Positions 36,108 to 46,037 of a stretch of DNA of 64,000 nucleotides are shown here, one piece after another (the first letter of the stretch is position 1; every line of letters begins with the position of its first letter). Source of the stretch: Adiantum capillus-veneris (Eukaryota; Streptophyta; Polypodiopsida; Polypodiales; Pteridaceae); contig CM043942.1 of NCBI GenBank assembly GCA_014529385.2, forward strand, positions 54,994,647 to 55,058,646, given 5' to 3'. The translations under genes were made by a program, and so were the position numbers. Under the pieces are notes generated by a model. It did no database searches and had not been told where the DNA came from. It saw only the letters and a program-made list of their open reading frames with translations.

Positions 36108-36434
36108 TTGATTCAAGCACAAAAAAGTCAGGAATTCATTTGGATTCCAAAACAACCACAATATCAACTTTCAAAGCTTGAATCCCATCCCCAACAAAGC
36201 GTACAAGGGCTGAAGCAAAGACCACTATTGACTCACACAACAAAAAGGTGGATCCCAAAGAAGTCTCTTCAAACACAAACGAAGCACGGGCAAGTATGGG
36301 TTCCCAAACGAGCGTCAGCAACAAAACAGCCAATAATCACAAAGAAATGGGTCCCAAAGAAGAACAACAAAACTTCTGTCAGTGCATCGCCACTTGAATT
36401 CTTACAATTCTTCCTACGATTACAATACACTTAG
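36108..36434 (+). pseudogene. Element C W[IV]PK repeat region
   Basis: Short motifs FIWIPKQ, RWIPKK, VWVPKR and KWVPKK recur about every 20-25 residues, separated by Ser/Thr/Gln-rich linkers. The same motifs end the 757-aa frame and occur in element G (60.2-60.5 kb). The preceding 35953-36107 is the same tail in another frame. Function unknown; basic tryptophan motifs could contact nucleic acid (inference). Confidence 0.6.
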
Positions 36435-38098
36435 AAGAGAGCAAGTCGCTTCAATCAAGCAACGATACGGGAGCTTCAAAGACCATTACATTGCTTAGAA
36501 TAGGAAGCCTCACCAACAAATGCCAATAAGCAAATTGCTTATACCCACATCTTGCACAACATAAATCTTTTCCATGCATTGACTGTGTATGCATAATAGG
36601 GCTACATTACAAGGCCTGCATAGGCACAACTTTTAATTGCCCAAGCACACACATACCCTTTGCGATACCCTGTTGTAAAGGATGACTCCAAATAGGAAGG
36701 GGGGAGGCATTCTGAATGCGGACCTAACATTATGACTATTAGAGGGCAATGTTTTGTGAGATGCATTGAATTTTTGCGTTTTATTGTGATAATTTTTTGA
36801 CGAAATTTAGAGTATATGCCCTCATAGTAGTGTTACAGAGGAGTATGGGGACAAAATCCATATATGAGCCCCTAGGGACATGTGTATAGTGTACATAGCA
36901 TTTAGATTTCTATTTGAATGATTTTTTTTCTGTGAAGTTTTTTTAAAGATTTTCTTTGTTGATTTTAAAAAAATTAAAAAAAATCCATAATCCACATGAA
37001 GAAAAGACTGACGAGAGGCCTGAGCACTACAAAGAGAAGAAGGTATAGGGAAACGATGAAACTTCACGAAGTATGTCTCAGCAGCCACTACAACAGCCGA
37101 AGAACTTGTCACAAAGCAGTGTCAACATGCAACCGACAAGTCATACAAGTCAAAGTCGAGTAGCTACGCCACAAAATGAGTGAGGTGTTAGTCCCAAAGC
37201 TTCAAGTAATATTCTCTGTGGTCTAAGCGTCTTAGCTATTCTAGGTACTGCTCAAGCTGGAAGAGTTGAGCATATTTACATTGTGTTGCTCATGCTGGTA
37301 TAGGTGATCAAAAGAGTCGAAGTCTAAGTACTTAAGTCTGGTGAAGTGAAGGAGAAGGTCTAAAAGACACTCACGTACTGAGCACAGTGAGATACGAGTG
37401 AAGAAACTTCTACATCGAAAACCCTTCTTGGAAAGGTGGAAGCTATTGAGACATCTTTTGATGTCACATGTGCATCTTTTGATGCTACATTTATTCCTCG
37501 AAACACCCATCATATCCTTCTTTCACATTGCATGCTTTTGTTGACAAATTTCTCATATGCATATAGAGTGTCCCATAATTGGCACTTGCATCAGGCACTC
37601 TTTCCGTGTTTCACCCAAGCACTCACCTTTCATGAACATGTACTTCAAGTTCAACTGCTCAACTCCAATATGAGCGTATACCAAAGGAATTTTTTTCCCA
37701 CTGGGTTTTTTCCCTTTGGTAATCCAGGTTTTAGACCCTAATCTAAAGACACCTATCACCATCCTCTTGTACATATTCCTTCTAAATCAACAATAAGGAA
37801 ATGCTACTCAAATCAATTGACAAATGAATTGGAGCACCAATTTCAGATCATAGCATACTTCTCCTCAATGGCGAGTCGAAGAATGGCCTACAATGACAAA
37901 GCTGCAGACAACACTAACAACATGATTGCACAGGAACAAAGAAGTTACCAATGAAGAAGGCAGACACAAAAGTAATCAGAGGATCTCAAAATATGAATGG
38001 TTACGATGATAGATGTCCACTCTAATGGATCATAGTTCTTGTTGTGGTTTGACAAATATACAAGCAGTGCAACAGATGAAGCCAAAACAATTGCAAAG
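36435..38098. other. Interior of element C without recognised genes
   Basis: AT-rich sequence. A polypurine-like run GGAAGGGGGGAGG sits at 36695-36707 and is nearly the same as the run at 59775-59787 in element G, so an older element end may lie here. A degenerate pair of about 75-bp segments ending AGGATCTCAAAA occurs at about 37925-37995 and 38120-38193. No gene is seen. Confidence 0.4.
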
Positions 38099-38140
38099 TG
38101 TTGACCAATGGGTCAACAAAACAACATAACTCAAGAACAA
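38099..38140 (+). repeat. Second copy of the element C LTR tip
   Basis: TGTTGACCAATGGGTCAACA followed by AAACAACATAACTCAAG matches the first ~40 bases of the C LTR, with the loop changed from GCTG to AATG and the 8-bp stem unchanged. No polypurine tract precedes it. The helicase fragment lies between this copy and the true 3' LTR. Confidence 0.7.
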
Positions 38141-38194
38141 ATAAGTCCTCAATGACAAAGAGTAGACATAAGGGTAATTAGAGGATCTCAAAAG

Positions 38195-38740
38195 CTTGTC
38201 CTTGATAATGCGCATCGAATGCTTGGCAGGGTTTTGAACCTCAAATTAGAATAATTAAGTCCTGGATTCGGCCTGACAGATAGACTTTGCATTGGAGTGC
38301 AACTTGGCCTAAAGAAGTTAAGGGTTTCGCCATACAATTTCTACAAAATCCTTACAAAGTTGTCATTGGCTCACAAGATCAGAAAGCCGATCACTCAATT
38401 CTACAGATTGTAGAAGTTGTTTCTGAGAATCACAAATACTTTGAATTGATAGATTTTCTGGAGCAAATGATGGATGGAGCTTTCTCTATCCATGATGATA
38501 AGAGTCAAGTTAAACGACATTGGGTTCTTTTTGAATTTAGATCTGGCAGTAGACCTATAATGACAGAAACAGATGCTGCAGCTCGGAGCGTGGATGTGAA
38601 AGACATAAAGTTCGTCATCAATTATGATTTTCCTGAATCATGTGAAGACTATGTACATCGGATTGGACGAACAAGACAAGCTACTGCAAAGGCTATAGTC
38701 TATACTTTATTTCCAACAACAAAACGACAGCAAAGACCAC
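38195..38740 (+). pseudogene. DEAD-box RNA helicase fragment (DDX5/DBP2-like) inside element C
   Basis: Reading order follows the second half of a DBP2-type helicase: LVLDNAHRML (motif II, DEAD changed to DNAH), GFEPQI, SWIRPDR, then a TAG where Gln is expected, TLHWSATWPKEV (motif III SAT), QFLQNPYKVVIGS, then an in-frame loss of about 26 residues before SIHDDKSQ, TDAAARSVDVKDIKFVINYD (motif V) and YVHRIGRTRQA (motif VI). One frameshift lies near 38226. No intron interrupts the match, as expected if it came from a spliced RNA. It is in the same orientation as C and ends about 50 bp before the polypurine tract. Confidence 0.85.
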
Positions 38741-38783
38741 ATCGCCAACGACAATCAGGTCATGTCGGGGACGACATGAACGC

Positions 38784-38795
38784 GGAAGGGGGGAA
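38784..38795 (+). other. Element C polypurine tract
   Basis: GGAAGGGGGGAA lies immediately before the 3' LTR. Confidence 0.85.
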
Positions 38796-38854
38796 TGTTG
38801 ACCGCTGGGTCAACAACACAACATAACTCAAGTTTCATACCAAAGTCTTATCTT
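38796..38854 (+). repeat. Element C 3' LTR, first 59 bp
   Basis: It matches the 5' LTR from its first base with a single difference, then enters the gap. Confidence 0.88.
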
Positions 38855-39054
38855 NNNNNNNNNNNNNNNNNNNNNNNNNNNNNNNNNNNNNNNNNNNNNN
38901 NNNNNNNNNNNNNNNNNNNNNNNNNNNNNNNNNNNNNNNNNNNNNNNNNNNNNNNNNNNNNNNNNNNNNNNNNNNNNNNNNNNNNNNNNNNNNNNNNNNN
39001 NNNNNNNNNNNNNNNNNNNNNNNNNNNNNNNNNNNNNNNNNNNNNNNNNNNNNN
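38855..39054. other. Assembly gap of exactly 200 N
   Basis: A round 200-base run of N is probably a placeholder; the true distance is unknown. It hides the rest of the C 3' LTR and the 5' part of element D. Confidence 0.97.
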
Positions 39055-39715
39055 GGGACCAATTGCATGTGGTGTGACAGTGAAGACCACAAGTATGTTA
39101 AGGAATGTGATGATTTTGACGAAGCATATAAAAATAATGTGGTGTTCTGGAAGGACAAGAAGATACACCTTAGGGCAACATGTGAGATGCTCCACCTGAA
39201 CTTTGGTAGGGGCGGCATGAAGAAGATAGTTGATGAGATTCAGCATAATGTTTCTCTTGTGGAGGAAACTACATATGGGGTGCAAGTCTGCGGGAAGGGT
39301 GATGAAGATGGTGCAGGTACCAAGGGTCAATTATGGCCTTAAGCTTTGAAGACAGCAAAAACTGGACAGGTAACTTATGGGAAGCTGCGGCAAGTAGGGA
39401 ATTCAATTCGAGAAACCACAGGGTGGACTGATCCAATGGATTCCCTCTCGGTGTATGTGTTCATTGCGAAGTCTCAAGCTAATGAGGCTATGGTGGAGGA
39501 AAAGCGGAAAAGAGATGAAGAAGCTCTTGGGACATCGAAGAGGACAACGAGGTTCAACAGCAAGAAAGAAGAAAGTCCTGCTCCAAAGCCCACTCCTGAA
39601 GTGGTGATGGAGGAGGCACCTAAGGACAAAAAGCAAAGAAAACCCAGGGGCCCTCTTATAAGTTCAAGTCTGACATTGAATATAGCTACAGATTTAAAGA
39701 AAGTCTTTGAAGAGT
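39055..39715 (+). pseudogene. Element D gag C-terminus (zinc knuckle)
   Basis: The frame starts at the gap with CMWCDSEDHKYVKEC, a C-x2-C-x4-H-x5-C knuckle, and continues through KIHLRATCEMLHLNFGRGG. A TAA near 39340 is followed in the same frame by LKTAKTGQVTYGKLR and a Lys/Glu-rich tail (to 39715). The wording matches a gypsy family I associate with seed-free plants and fungi. Confidence 0.75.
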
Positions 39716-39755
39716 GAATTCTGAATAGCAAGGTGGAGCTCACATTGGTGATATA

Positions 39756-40527
39756 TTGGGGATTTCCAAACGTGAGTTTCATGAGGAGATAATAGATATC
39801 ATCAAAAGGAAGCGGCAGATACCAAGTGAACAAGAGCCGGAGTTAGTGAAGAGCCAGGCGGTACGCCACATTGAAGCAATTCTAGACGACTATGAAGAGT
39901 ATTTGGCGAATCTTGAAGAAGAAGAAGAAGAGTCGAGGTCTGTGGTGGTGTCAAATCCAACCTTACCTAAGGTAAGGCATGTTCATTTCAATGAAGATGA
40001 CGATAGTGAAAGCATACCAAGGAGTCACTTTTCAAGGACTCATTGGGCAAGAGGAACAACCGAAATTGTTGTAAAGCTAGGCGACATTGAAGAACCGGTC
40101 TTAGCACTCATAGATCATGGATCGGAGATCAATTTGATGGCTAAAAGCTTGCACAAAAAGGGAAATGGCCTATTGATGTGGACCATGGTTGGCGGATTTG
40201 AGCTGCCAATATGCTTCCAGGCGACCTCTATGGTGCATGTGCAATGTTAAGGTAATTGTAGGGGATGTCTGTGATGAGCAAAACTTATTTATACAGGAGC
40301 ATTCCTCTTATCCTTTAATTTTGGGGCAACCATACATTACGGCTGTGCGAATGGAAACCAAAGTGATGGATGATGGCTCGGCCTATGCCAGGGTTCGGAG
40401 CCATGATGGTAAGAAAGCAGTGCAATTCTTGACTGTATGTGTTGACCATGCTAGGAATAAGGACAGTCTACGTGATCATCCAATGCCAAAGATACACAAG
40501 GAGTTTAGAGAACACAGGTTTGCATAG
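39756..40527 (+). pseudogene. Element D protease region
   Basis: 39756-40250 encodes a linker (RHIEAILDDYEEYLANLEEE) and LALIDHGSEINLMAKSL, the Asp-His-Gly active site usual in this family. After a frameshift near 40245 the rest (YPLILGQPYITAVRMETK) is in 40189-40527. It is preceded by a frameshift at about 39745. Confidence 0.75.
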
Positions 40528-40659
40528 GATTTTCTCGGAGTGCCATTAATGGTGGTACAATTGAGGAGAAGTTCTCGCAAAGAGAAGCTTTCTCTTCAGG
40601 GTTTTTGGGTTAACATCTGAAGGTTCAGTCTCTTTCAGAAAATTTAATGATTTGCCGAA

Positions 40660-42611
40660 GTGAGAAAAATAGTATGTTTCAGTATTCAAAGTGAATTGCA
40701 GGGTTGTGATGTGCTTGAATCTAATGATGTGATTTCAGGAGTCTTTAAAGAGGTATCTTATGAAGATACTATGTCAGTGCTTGAAGAGATCAGGAAAAAA
40801 AGGTTACAAAGTGGAACTGAAGTAGTCAAGGTCCATTCAATAGACATGTATGATGAGTTAAGTTTATATAAAGCACTTATGCATATTGAAGATGATTTAG
40901 GTGAAACTGTTGAAGCGCAGGTAGAGACCAAATACAAGACTGTTGCAAACAAAGTGAGGCCAGTGGCTACACTGCTGCCAGTTGGAAGTGATGGGATGAT
41001 CAAAGAGGCTTCTCGACAGCCTATACTCAGAAATCCAATTAACATAGGGCATAAGTTTACTAAGGAGACACTGCAGCAGCAGCTGAAGGTTGGAGAAGAC
41101 GGTTTCCTCAATGAAAAGGAGATCCAATGTTTTCAAGGTATGCTCAAAAAACATGGTAAAGCTTTTGCTTTTGAGCCAACTGAGATAGGGTGTGTGGATC
41201 TGAGTGTTGTTTCACCAATGGTTATTTTCACTATTCCACACATGCCATGGAGCTTGCGTCCTATTCCAGTTCCTAAAGCTCACTTGCCAAAGCTCATCAA
41301 TTTGCTTAATGAAAAGATCCAAATGGGAGTTTTGGAGCCGTCATGTGCTCCGTATTCTAATCGATGGTTTACTGTTCGAAGAAAAATGGTACATTAAGAT
41401 TCATTCAGGATATGCAACCGGTTAACAAAGTAACAATCCGCAATGTGGGTAATGGCCCAATTGTGGATAAATTTGTTGAGGCCTTTGCAGGTAGATCTAT
41501 TAACTCCATGGGCGATCTTTATTCAGGATATGATCAATTCCAATTAGCTTGGGAGAGCAGGATCTTACTACAATGCGTAATCCTCTTGGTTTGGTAAGGA
41601 TGTGCACTCTGCCACAAGGTGCTACTAATTCAGTAGCTCATATGATGAACGGCATGAATAAGGTATTAAGGGACTTTATCCCACATGTTACCATGCCTGT
41701 CATTGATGATCTACCAATTAAGGGCTGTGAAGAAGGCTCAAAAGATGAAGCAAAAGACTAGAGGGGGTGCAGACAATTTGTTGCTCACATATTGTTGACT
41801 ATGATGCTATTTATCAAGGCTTGAAGAAGTTAACTTAACACTTTTAGGTCAAAAATCAACTTTTGGAGCTAAGGAGGTCTTAATTGTGGGACATATGTGT
41901 AGTTCTGAAGGAAGAAGGCCAAGTCCAACAAAAGTTGAAGCAATCCAAAAGATGAAGGATACATGTTCTTCAGTTACTGAGGTTCGTCGATTCTTAGGCG
42001 CATGTGTGTTCTATCGTATTTGGCTGCCACACTTTGCCCATGTTGCAGAGGTGCTGTATCAATTGCTACGGAAGGTAAGAGGTTTGTTTTTGAATAAGTT
42101 CACAAACAAGCTATTAAGAAATTAAGAAGATGCTTCTTGAGGCTCCGACCTTGAGGAAAGTTGATTATAAATGTGACAGGCCAGTTATTTTAACAGTTGA
42201 CACTAGCCCGAAAGGTATTGGATGGGCTATAGGTCAGGATGATTTGAAGGACAGAGGTATGCAGTGAGATTTGGAGCCAAGGTGCTCAATTATTGTCAAT
42301 GAGGATATCCGCAGGTTAAGAGGGCACTTGGGGCGTTGCTACTGCTCTAAGGACCGATAAAGAATACTTTACTGGAGCTTCCGTTGTGGTAGAGACAAAT
42401 TGCTTGCCACTGATAGGGATGATTGCAAATTGCTCTACTCCGGACATTTCCATGCTACGATGGATAGCGTATATCAAGTCTCTTAACCCTGAATTTTGTC
42501 ATATTGTAGGTAGAGATAAGCCTGTTGTAGATATGTTATCAAGAGCCAGGTTTGAAGATGAAGAAGAGATGCTGACCACGAGTGATGATGTTGACTTGAA
42601 GTTCTACACGT
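40660..42611 (+). pseudogene. Element D reverse transcriptase and RNase H (5' half of split element)
   Basis: 40660-41397 holds the lead-in and WSLRPIPVPKAHLPKLI; 41364-41597 holds GTLRFIQDMQPVNKVTIRN and DLYSGYDQFQLAWES; 41549-41761 holds RMCTLPQGATNSVAHMMNG and the catalytic VIDDLPIKG (about 41699). RNase H follows with VDTSPKGIGWAIG (about 42197) and CLPLIGMIANC, GRDKPVVDMLSRARFEDEEE. Stops and frameshifts occur throughout. The frame reaches 42611, where element E begins; its continuation is the integrase at 52043. Confidence 0.85.
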
Positions 42612-43767
42612 TGTTGGGCGCATTTTTGACACCCCTTTTTTTGTAAATTTGTACATATGGACATGACGCCCAATGTCAAAAGGGCGTGTGGACTTTCTTT
42701 TTGTGGGTTTTTTAGCTTGCTTTAGCAAGCACATGTACATGCACTGCAAGTCGCTAGTCTAGTGACAGCTATCGGGCTACTGTAAGTGCCCGTGAGTGAG
42801 TTTTTTGAAGTGAGCCTTGTATATAACTAAAACTCATGTACAAACTTTAAAAAAGTTCATCCAAACATCAGAAATTTGCAGGTTTTAGCTCGTGTCTCCT
42901 TGGTGCTCTTGGATGCAGTTTTTTGCCCCGACTAGCCTTCTCTACGTGTAGGGTGAAATCATGTTAACCTGTCATGATTTTTCATGTCTCGGACAATGCT
43001 AACTAGCACAATTTTGACATATGCTAACTAGTACAATAACTTGAGCTACATCTCCAAGATCTATGACATATGATATATCAATAGAAAGCACTTGAAACAA
43101 GTAATCCAAATGTACAACCTCCGACAAATTTTGATATTATTTGTAAAAAAATTTACCGGACTCCCAATGTTTCGAAGATGTGCTAACTTGAAACTGCTAA
43201 CTAGCACAAAAAGCGCAACAGGTTAACATGCTTTCACCCTATAGTTGTATTGGGACAGCTTTCTGTTCGCGTCAATTTTGCTCATGGAGGCATATGGAAT
43301 CAATTTTGGTTATCTTCAGCTTTCTCGCCATTCATTTTTCAATATTTTTTTCAAGCTTTAAAGTGCCCCAATTGGAGTTGTTCTCTTCAGGTTACGACTA
43401 GTTCTTTACAGGGTTATGGCTATGGCAACCTAGTGGCAAATTGTGTGTAGACAGATTCGGAGGGAATGTATCTACGAATTGTGGAATTGATGTTGAAGTT
43501 ATGGGTTTGTGATGTTTGATTGTGAAAGGAGAGGCTCTCGTCTTCATCTGCATTGGTCGGCGTGTGCTTTAAATCCGTGCTTTGACAGGGTTTTGCTCCT
43601 AAGTGACATTGGGTGGGCGACGGCTAGTAAATTCCCAAGGGTCTACTCCTATTGGATTGGTGGTGTTTCAAAAATATTTTGCAAAGCTTTTGGTGTCCTA
43701 TAGTTCTCTTTCAACGCTCTTGGGTGACATCACTATAGAGGTGTTTCAGTTTGCTTGTTTCCCAACA
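42612..43767 (+). repeat. Element E 5' LTR (1,156 bp including a MITE)
   Basis: It starts TGTTGGGCGCATTTTTGACA and ends TTTCCCAACA. Without the 289-bp MITE it is about 865 bp, like the other LTR (871 bp). Confidence 0.92.
42951..43239. mobile_element. 289-bp MITE inside the left LTR of element E
   Basis: Terminal inverted repeats of about 22 bp start GGGTGAAATCATGTTAACCT; the right end is the reverse complement with one change. Flanks are GTGTA and TATAG, so the target duplication is TA or a slightly longer TA-rich string. The right LTR of E has the unoccupied site (TACGTGTAGTCGTG at about 51505). Subterminal copies of GCTAACTAGCACAA recur at both ends. No coding capacity. Confidence 0.85.
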
Positions 43768-43773
43768 GTGTTT

Positions 43774-43787
43774 TGGTGCCCGCCACC
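43774..43787 (+). other. Element E primer-binding site
   Basis: TGGTGCCCGCCACC lies six bases after the 5' LTR; element A has the decayed equivalent. The tRNA was not identified. Confidence 0.6.
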
Positions 43788-43831
43788 AAGGAATCGCTTC
43801 AAGTTACCTTCAGTTTACAGATTTTGAAGAC

Positions 43832-44956
43832 ATGGCATTTAATTTTCCGGAGTTTAATGGAAAATCAAATGAAAGTTCCAAAGCTTTCATTGAGAGAATG
43901 GAGTTTGCTTGCCTTCTTGCTGACAAGGAAGACCTAGAGTTGGTGTTGCGAATCTCCTATTTCTGTTTGAAGGGAGATACTAGGGAATGGTTGGAAGGCT
44001 ACGAAAAGGAGCTAAAATCAGCCCAACCTCCTCAAGTTATGACTTATGAAATGGTAAGTCATGCTTTTCTTACACACTTTCAACAGGAGGAAGACCCACA
44101 AAAGGTATGGCAGTCTATTCAAGTCTTAGTACAAGGTGAAGGCCAAACCATAGAAGACTTTGTCAAGGCATTCAATGCATTATGGACAAAGTGGTGTACA
44201 TCTTTTGGGGCTAAAATTCCTCCAGCCATGTTGAAGAAGGACAGGTTTCTTGCAAGTTTGAGGAGTAACCTATGCTTGAAGGTAGAGCTCAAGCAGCCAA
44301 GGACCTTTGTGGAGGTAGTTGAAATTGCAAAGAATAAAGAGTGGAAAGCAGAGCGTCTTCATCAACTTGGAATCAATGTCGAGCCAAAGCTTGAAGTGAA
44401 AGTGGTAGAGCAACCAAGGGTCCTCATCAGGGAGCCAGGTTATGATCAACAAGCTTCTCATGATGTGAATGCCTTTCGCAAGGAGATGCAAGAGGTTGTC
44501 GGTCTTATGAAGAATCTTATTGTGCATATGATTGGAGGTGGAAGAGGTCAAAGCTATGGATATGGACGTGGTTATGGAAGCAATGAGGGTTATACAAGTG
44601 GTAGAGGAAGAGGCATGGCTGGAAGAGGGGATATGTTTCAATGTTACAATTGTGGTGAATCGGGTCAAAAAAGCCCTCAATGTGACAAGCCAAAGAGAAT
44701 GGGTGGTGACATGTTTCCTCTTCCTCCAAAAATTTCTTCTCGAGCTCAAGATTATGGTATTGAGATTAAAGGGGAAGCGGGACCAAGTGGATTGACAGCA
44801 GAAGAAAAGGGCAAAACAAAAGTGGTAAGCATAATCCGTTTGGAGAAGAAAGAGGATGATTTGGGAGCTATGGTCATGCCTGTAGGTAAGAGGGTTACAA
44901 GAGATCATGACATGAGTGATGCAAGTCCCAGCCATAAAAGAGGGAAACAGGTATAA
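43832..44956 (+). CDS. Element E gag
   Basis: The ATG at 43832 starts MAFNFPEFNGKSNESSKAFI; earlier in-frame codons belong to the LTR. The capsid core reads CLKGDTREWLEGYEKEL, VSHAFLTHFQQEEDPQ, FNALWTKWC, MLKKDRFLASL. A Gly/Arg/Tyr-rich stretch precedes a zinc knuckle CYNCGESGQKSPQC in which the usual His is Gln. The 374-residue frame is open. The protease lies in another frame, so a frameshift near 44960 (mutational or programmed) separates them. Confidence 0.88.
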   Translation: MAFNFPEFNGKSNESSKAFIERMEFACLLADKEDLELVLRISYFCLKGDTREWLEGYEKELKSAQPPQVMTYEMVSHAFLTHFQQEEDPQKVWQSIQVLVQGEGQTIEDFVKAFNALWTKWCTSFGAKIPPAMLKKDRFLASLRSNLCLKVELKQPRTFVEVVEIAKNKEWKAERLHQLGINVEPKLEVKVVEQPRVLIREPGYDQQASHDVNAFRKEMQEVVGLMKNLIVHMIGGGRGQSYGYGRGYGSNEGYTSGRGRGMAGRGDMFQCYNCGESGQKSPQCDKPKRMGGDMFPLPPKISSRAQDYGIEIKGEAGPSGLTAEEKGKTKVVSIIRLEKKEDDLGAMVMPVGKRVTRDHDMSDASPSHKRGKQV

Positions 44957-45012
44957 GTAAAGAGAAGAAGAAGAGAAAGCCCAGGAAACATTACAATGCA
45001 TCTGACTTTCCT

Positions 45013-46033
45013 TTGAGAGAAGGGCAACCAAATTATAGTTTAAGGGCAGATTTGGTGGGTAGAAAGGCTGATGTTACCTTTGGGAAACTCATGGAGATGT
45101 GTCCCAAGTTAAAGAGGCAATGGAAGCACGTAGTCAACCCCATGAAGAAGGAGCCTACAAGGGGGTCAGTGAGAGTCCTATCTTTGAATGAGCTACCTGA
45201 TATATGCCCCACTATGGATGCATGGCATACGAGGAAGTGCATTGGAGAGGCTTATATTGATGGAGGTGCACAGGTATGTGTTATTACTCAAGCTTGTGTA
45301 TCAAAGTTGGGACTCAACATGGTGAAGAATTCAGGTTTTTGCATAAAGCTTGCCAACCAATCAAAGGTGAGATGCTTGGGAGTTGTAAAGGACTTGGAGA
45401 TGGATGTATGTGATGTTAAAGTGTTGGTCAATTGCCATGTTATGCCCGTAGGTATTGGTGCTTTCCCTCTCATCCTTGGAAGACCATGGTTACAGGCAAC
45501 CAAAGCTATACATGATTGGGGACATGGTACCATCACTCTCTACAATAGAAGGGGTGATAACAAGAAGTTTGACATGGCTAGCAAGAAATCTTTGGATGCT
45601 AATTTTGATGAGAAAAGTGATGAAGAAGAGTCCTCAAGTGAAGAAGAAGACAATGGGGATGATGGCAGTGAAGTGGAAGATAGTAGCGATAGTGATCTAG
45701 ATGTTTCCTCCTTGTTTCTTGAAGAAGAGCATGATGAGAAACAAAGATTTCTTGGCCTTATGGAGAATGAGGATATCTCTGGTCCTTATGATCAAATTGA
45801 AGAGCTGATGCAACCCAAAGTTCAACCTAATGTCAAATAGGAGCTGATACAAGGTATGTTGTCTCCCGACTTGACTAGTCATGAGAAGGGTGAGTACCTA
45901 CATATGATACAACAATTTCCCTAATTATTCATCACTTCTTATGAGGAAATTAGAGGCTTTCAGAGAGAGGGAATCCACATTCCAATCAAGGAAGGAGCTC
46001 ATCCCGTACGCCAAAAGCTAAGGAGAATTGGGC
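45013..46033 (+). pseudogene. Element E protease and pre-RT linker (interrupted)
   Basis: The frame 45013-45840 has AYIDGGAQVCVITQACV and FPLILGRPWLQATKA, matching element B's protease, then a long Asp/Glu/Ser-rich acidic tract. A TAG at 45838 and further stops follow; the linker HPVRQKLRRIG reaches 46033, where the 2.0-kb insertion starts. Its continuation (VQLNALKEEVDKLLEAGF) is at 48055. Confidence 0.85.
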
Positions 46034-46037
46034 ACGT

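Larger units (their letters stand above)
28119..38854 (+). mobile_element. Element C: non-autonomous gag-protease LTR element with palindromic leader array and helicase fragment
   Basis: The 5' LTR (28119-29077) is followed by a tRNA-Asp type primer site. The 3' LTR begins at 38796 after a polypurine tract and is identical to the 5' LTR at all but one of its 59 visible bases before the assembly gap. Inside are a 2.4-kb leader, gag and protease frames and a DEAD-box helicase fragment. No RT, RNase H or integrase was found anywhere in the 9.7 kb interior, so movement would need enzymes from another element. The right end and target duplication lie in the gap. Confidence 0.8.

Noticed and set aside
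44270-45031. 253-residue minus-strand frame opposite element E gag
   Set aside because: It is the antisense shadow of gag and the zinc knuckle, with low-complexity composition and no motif.
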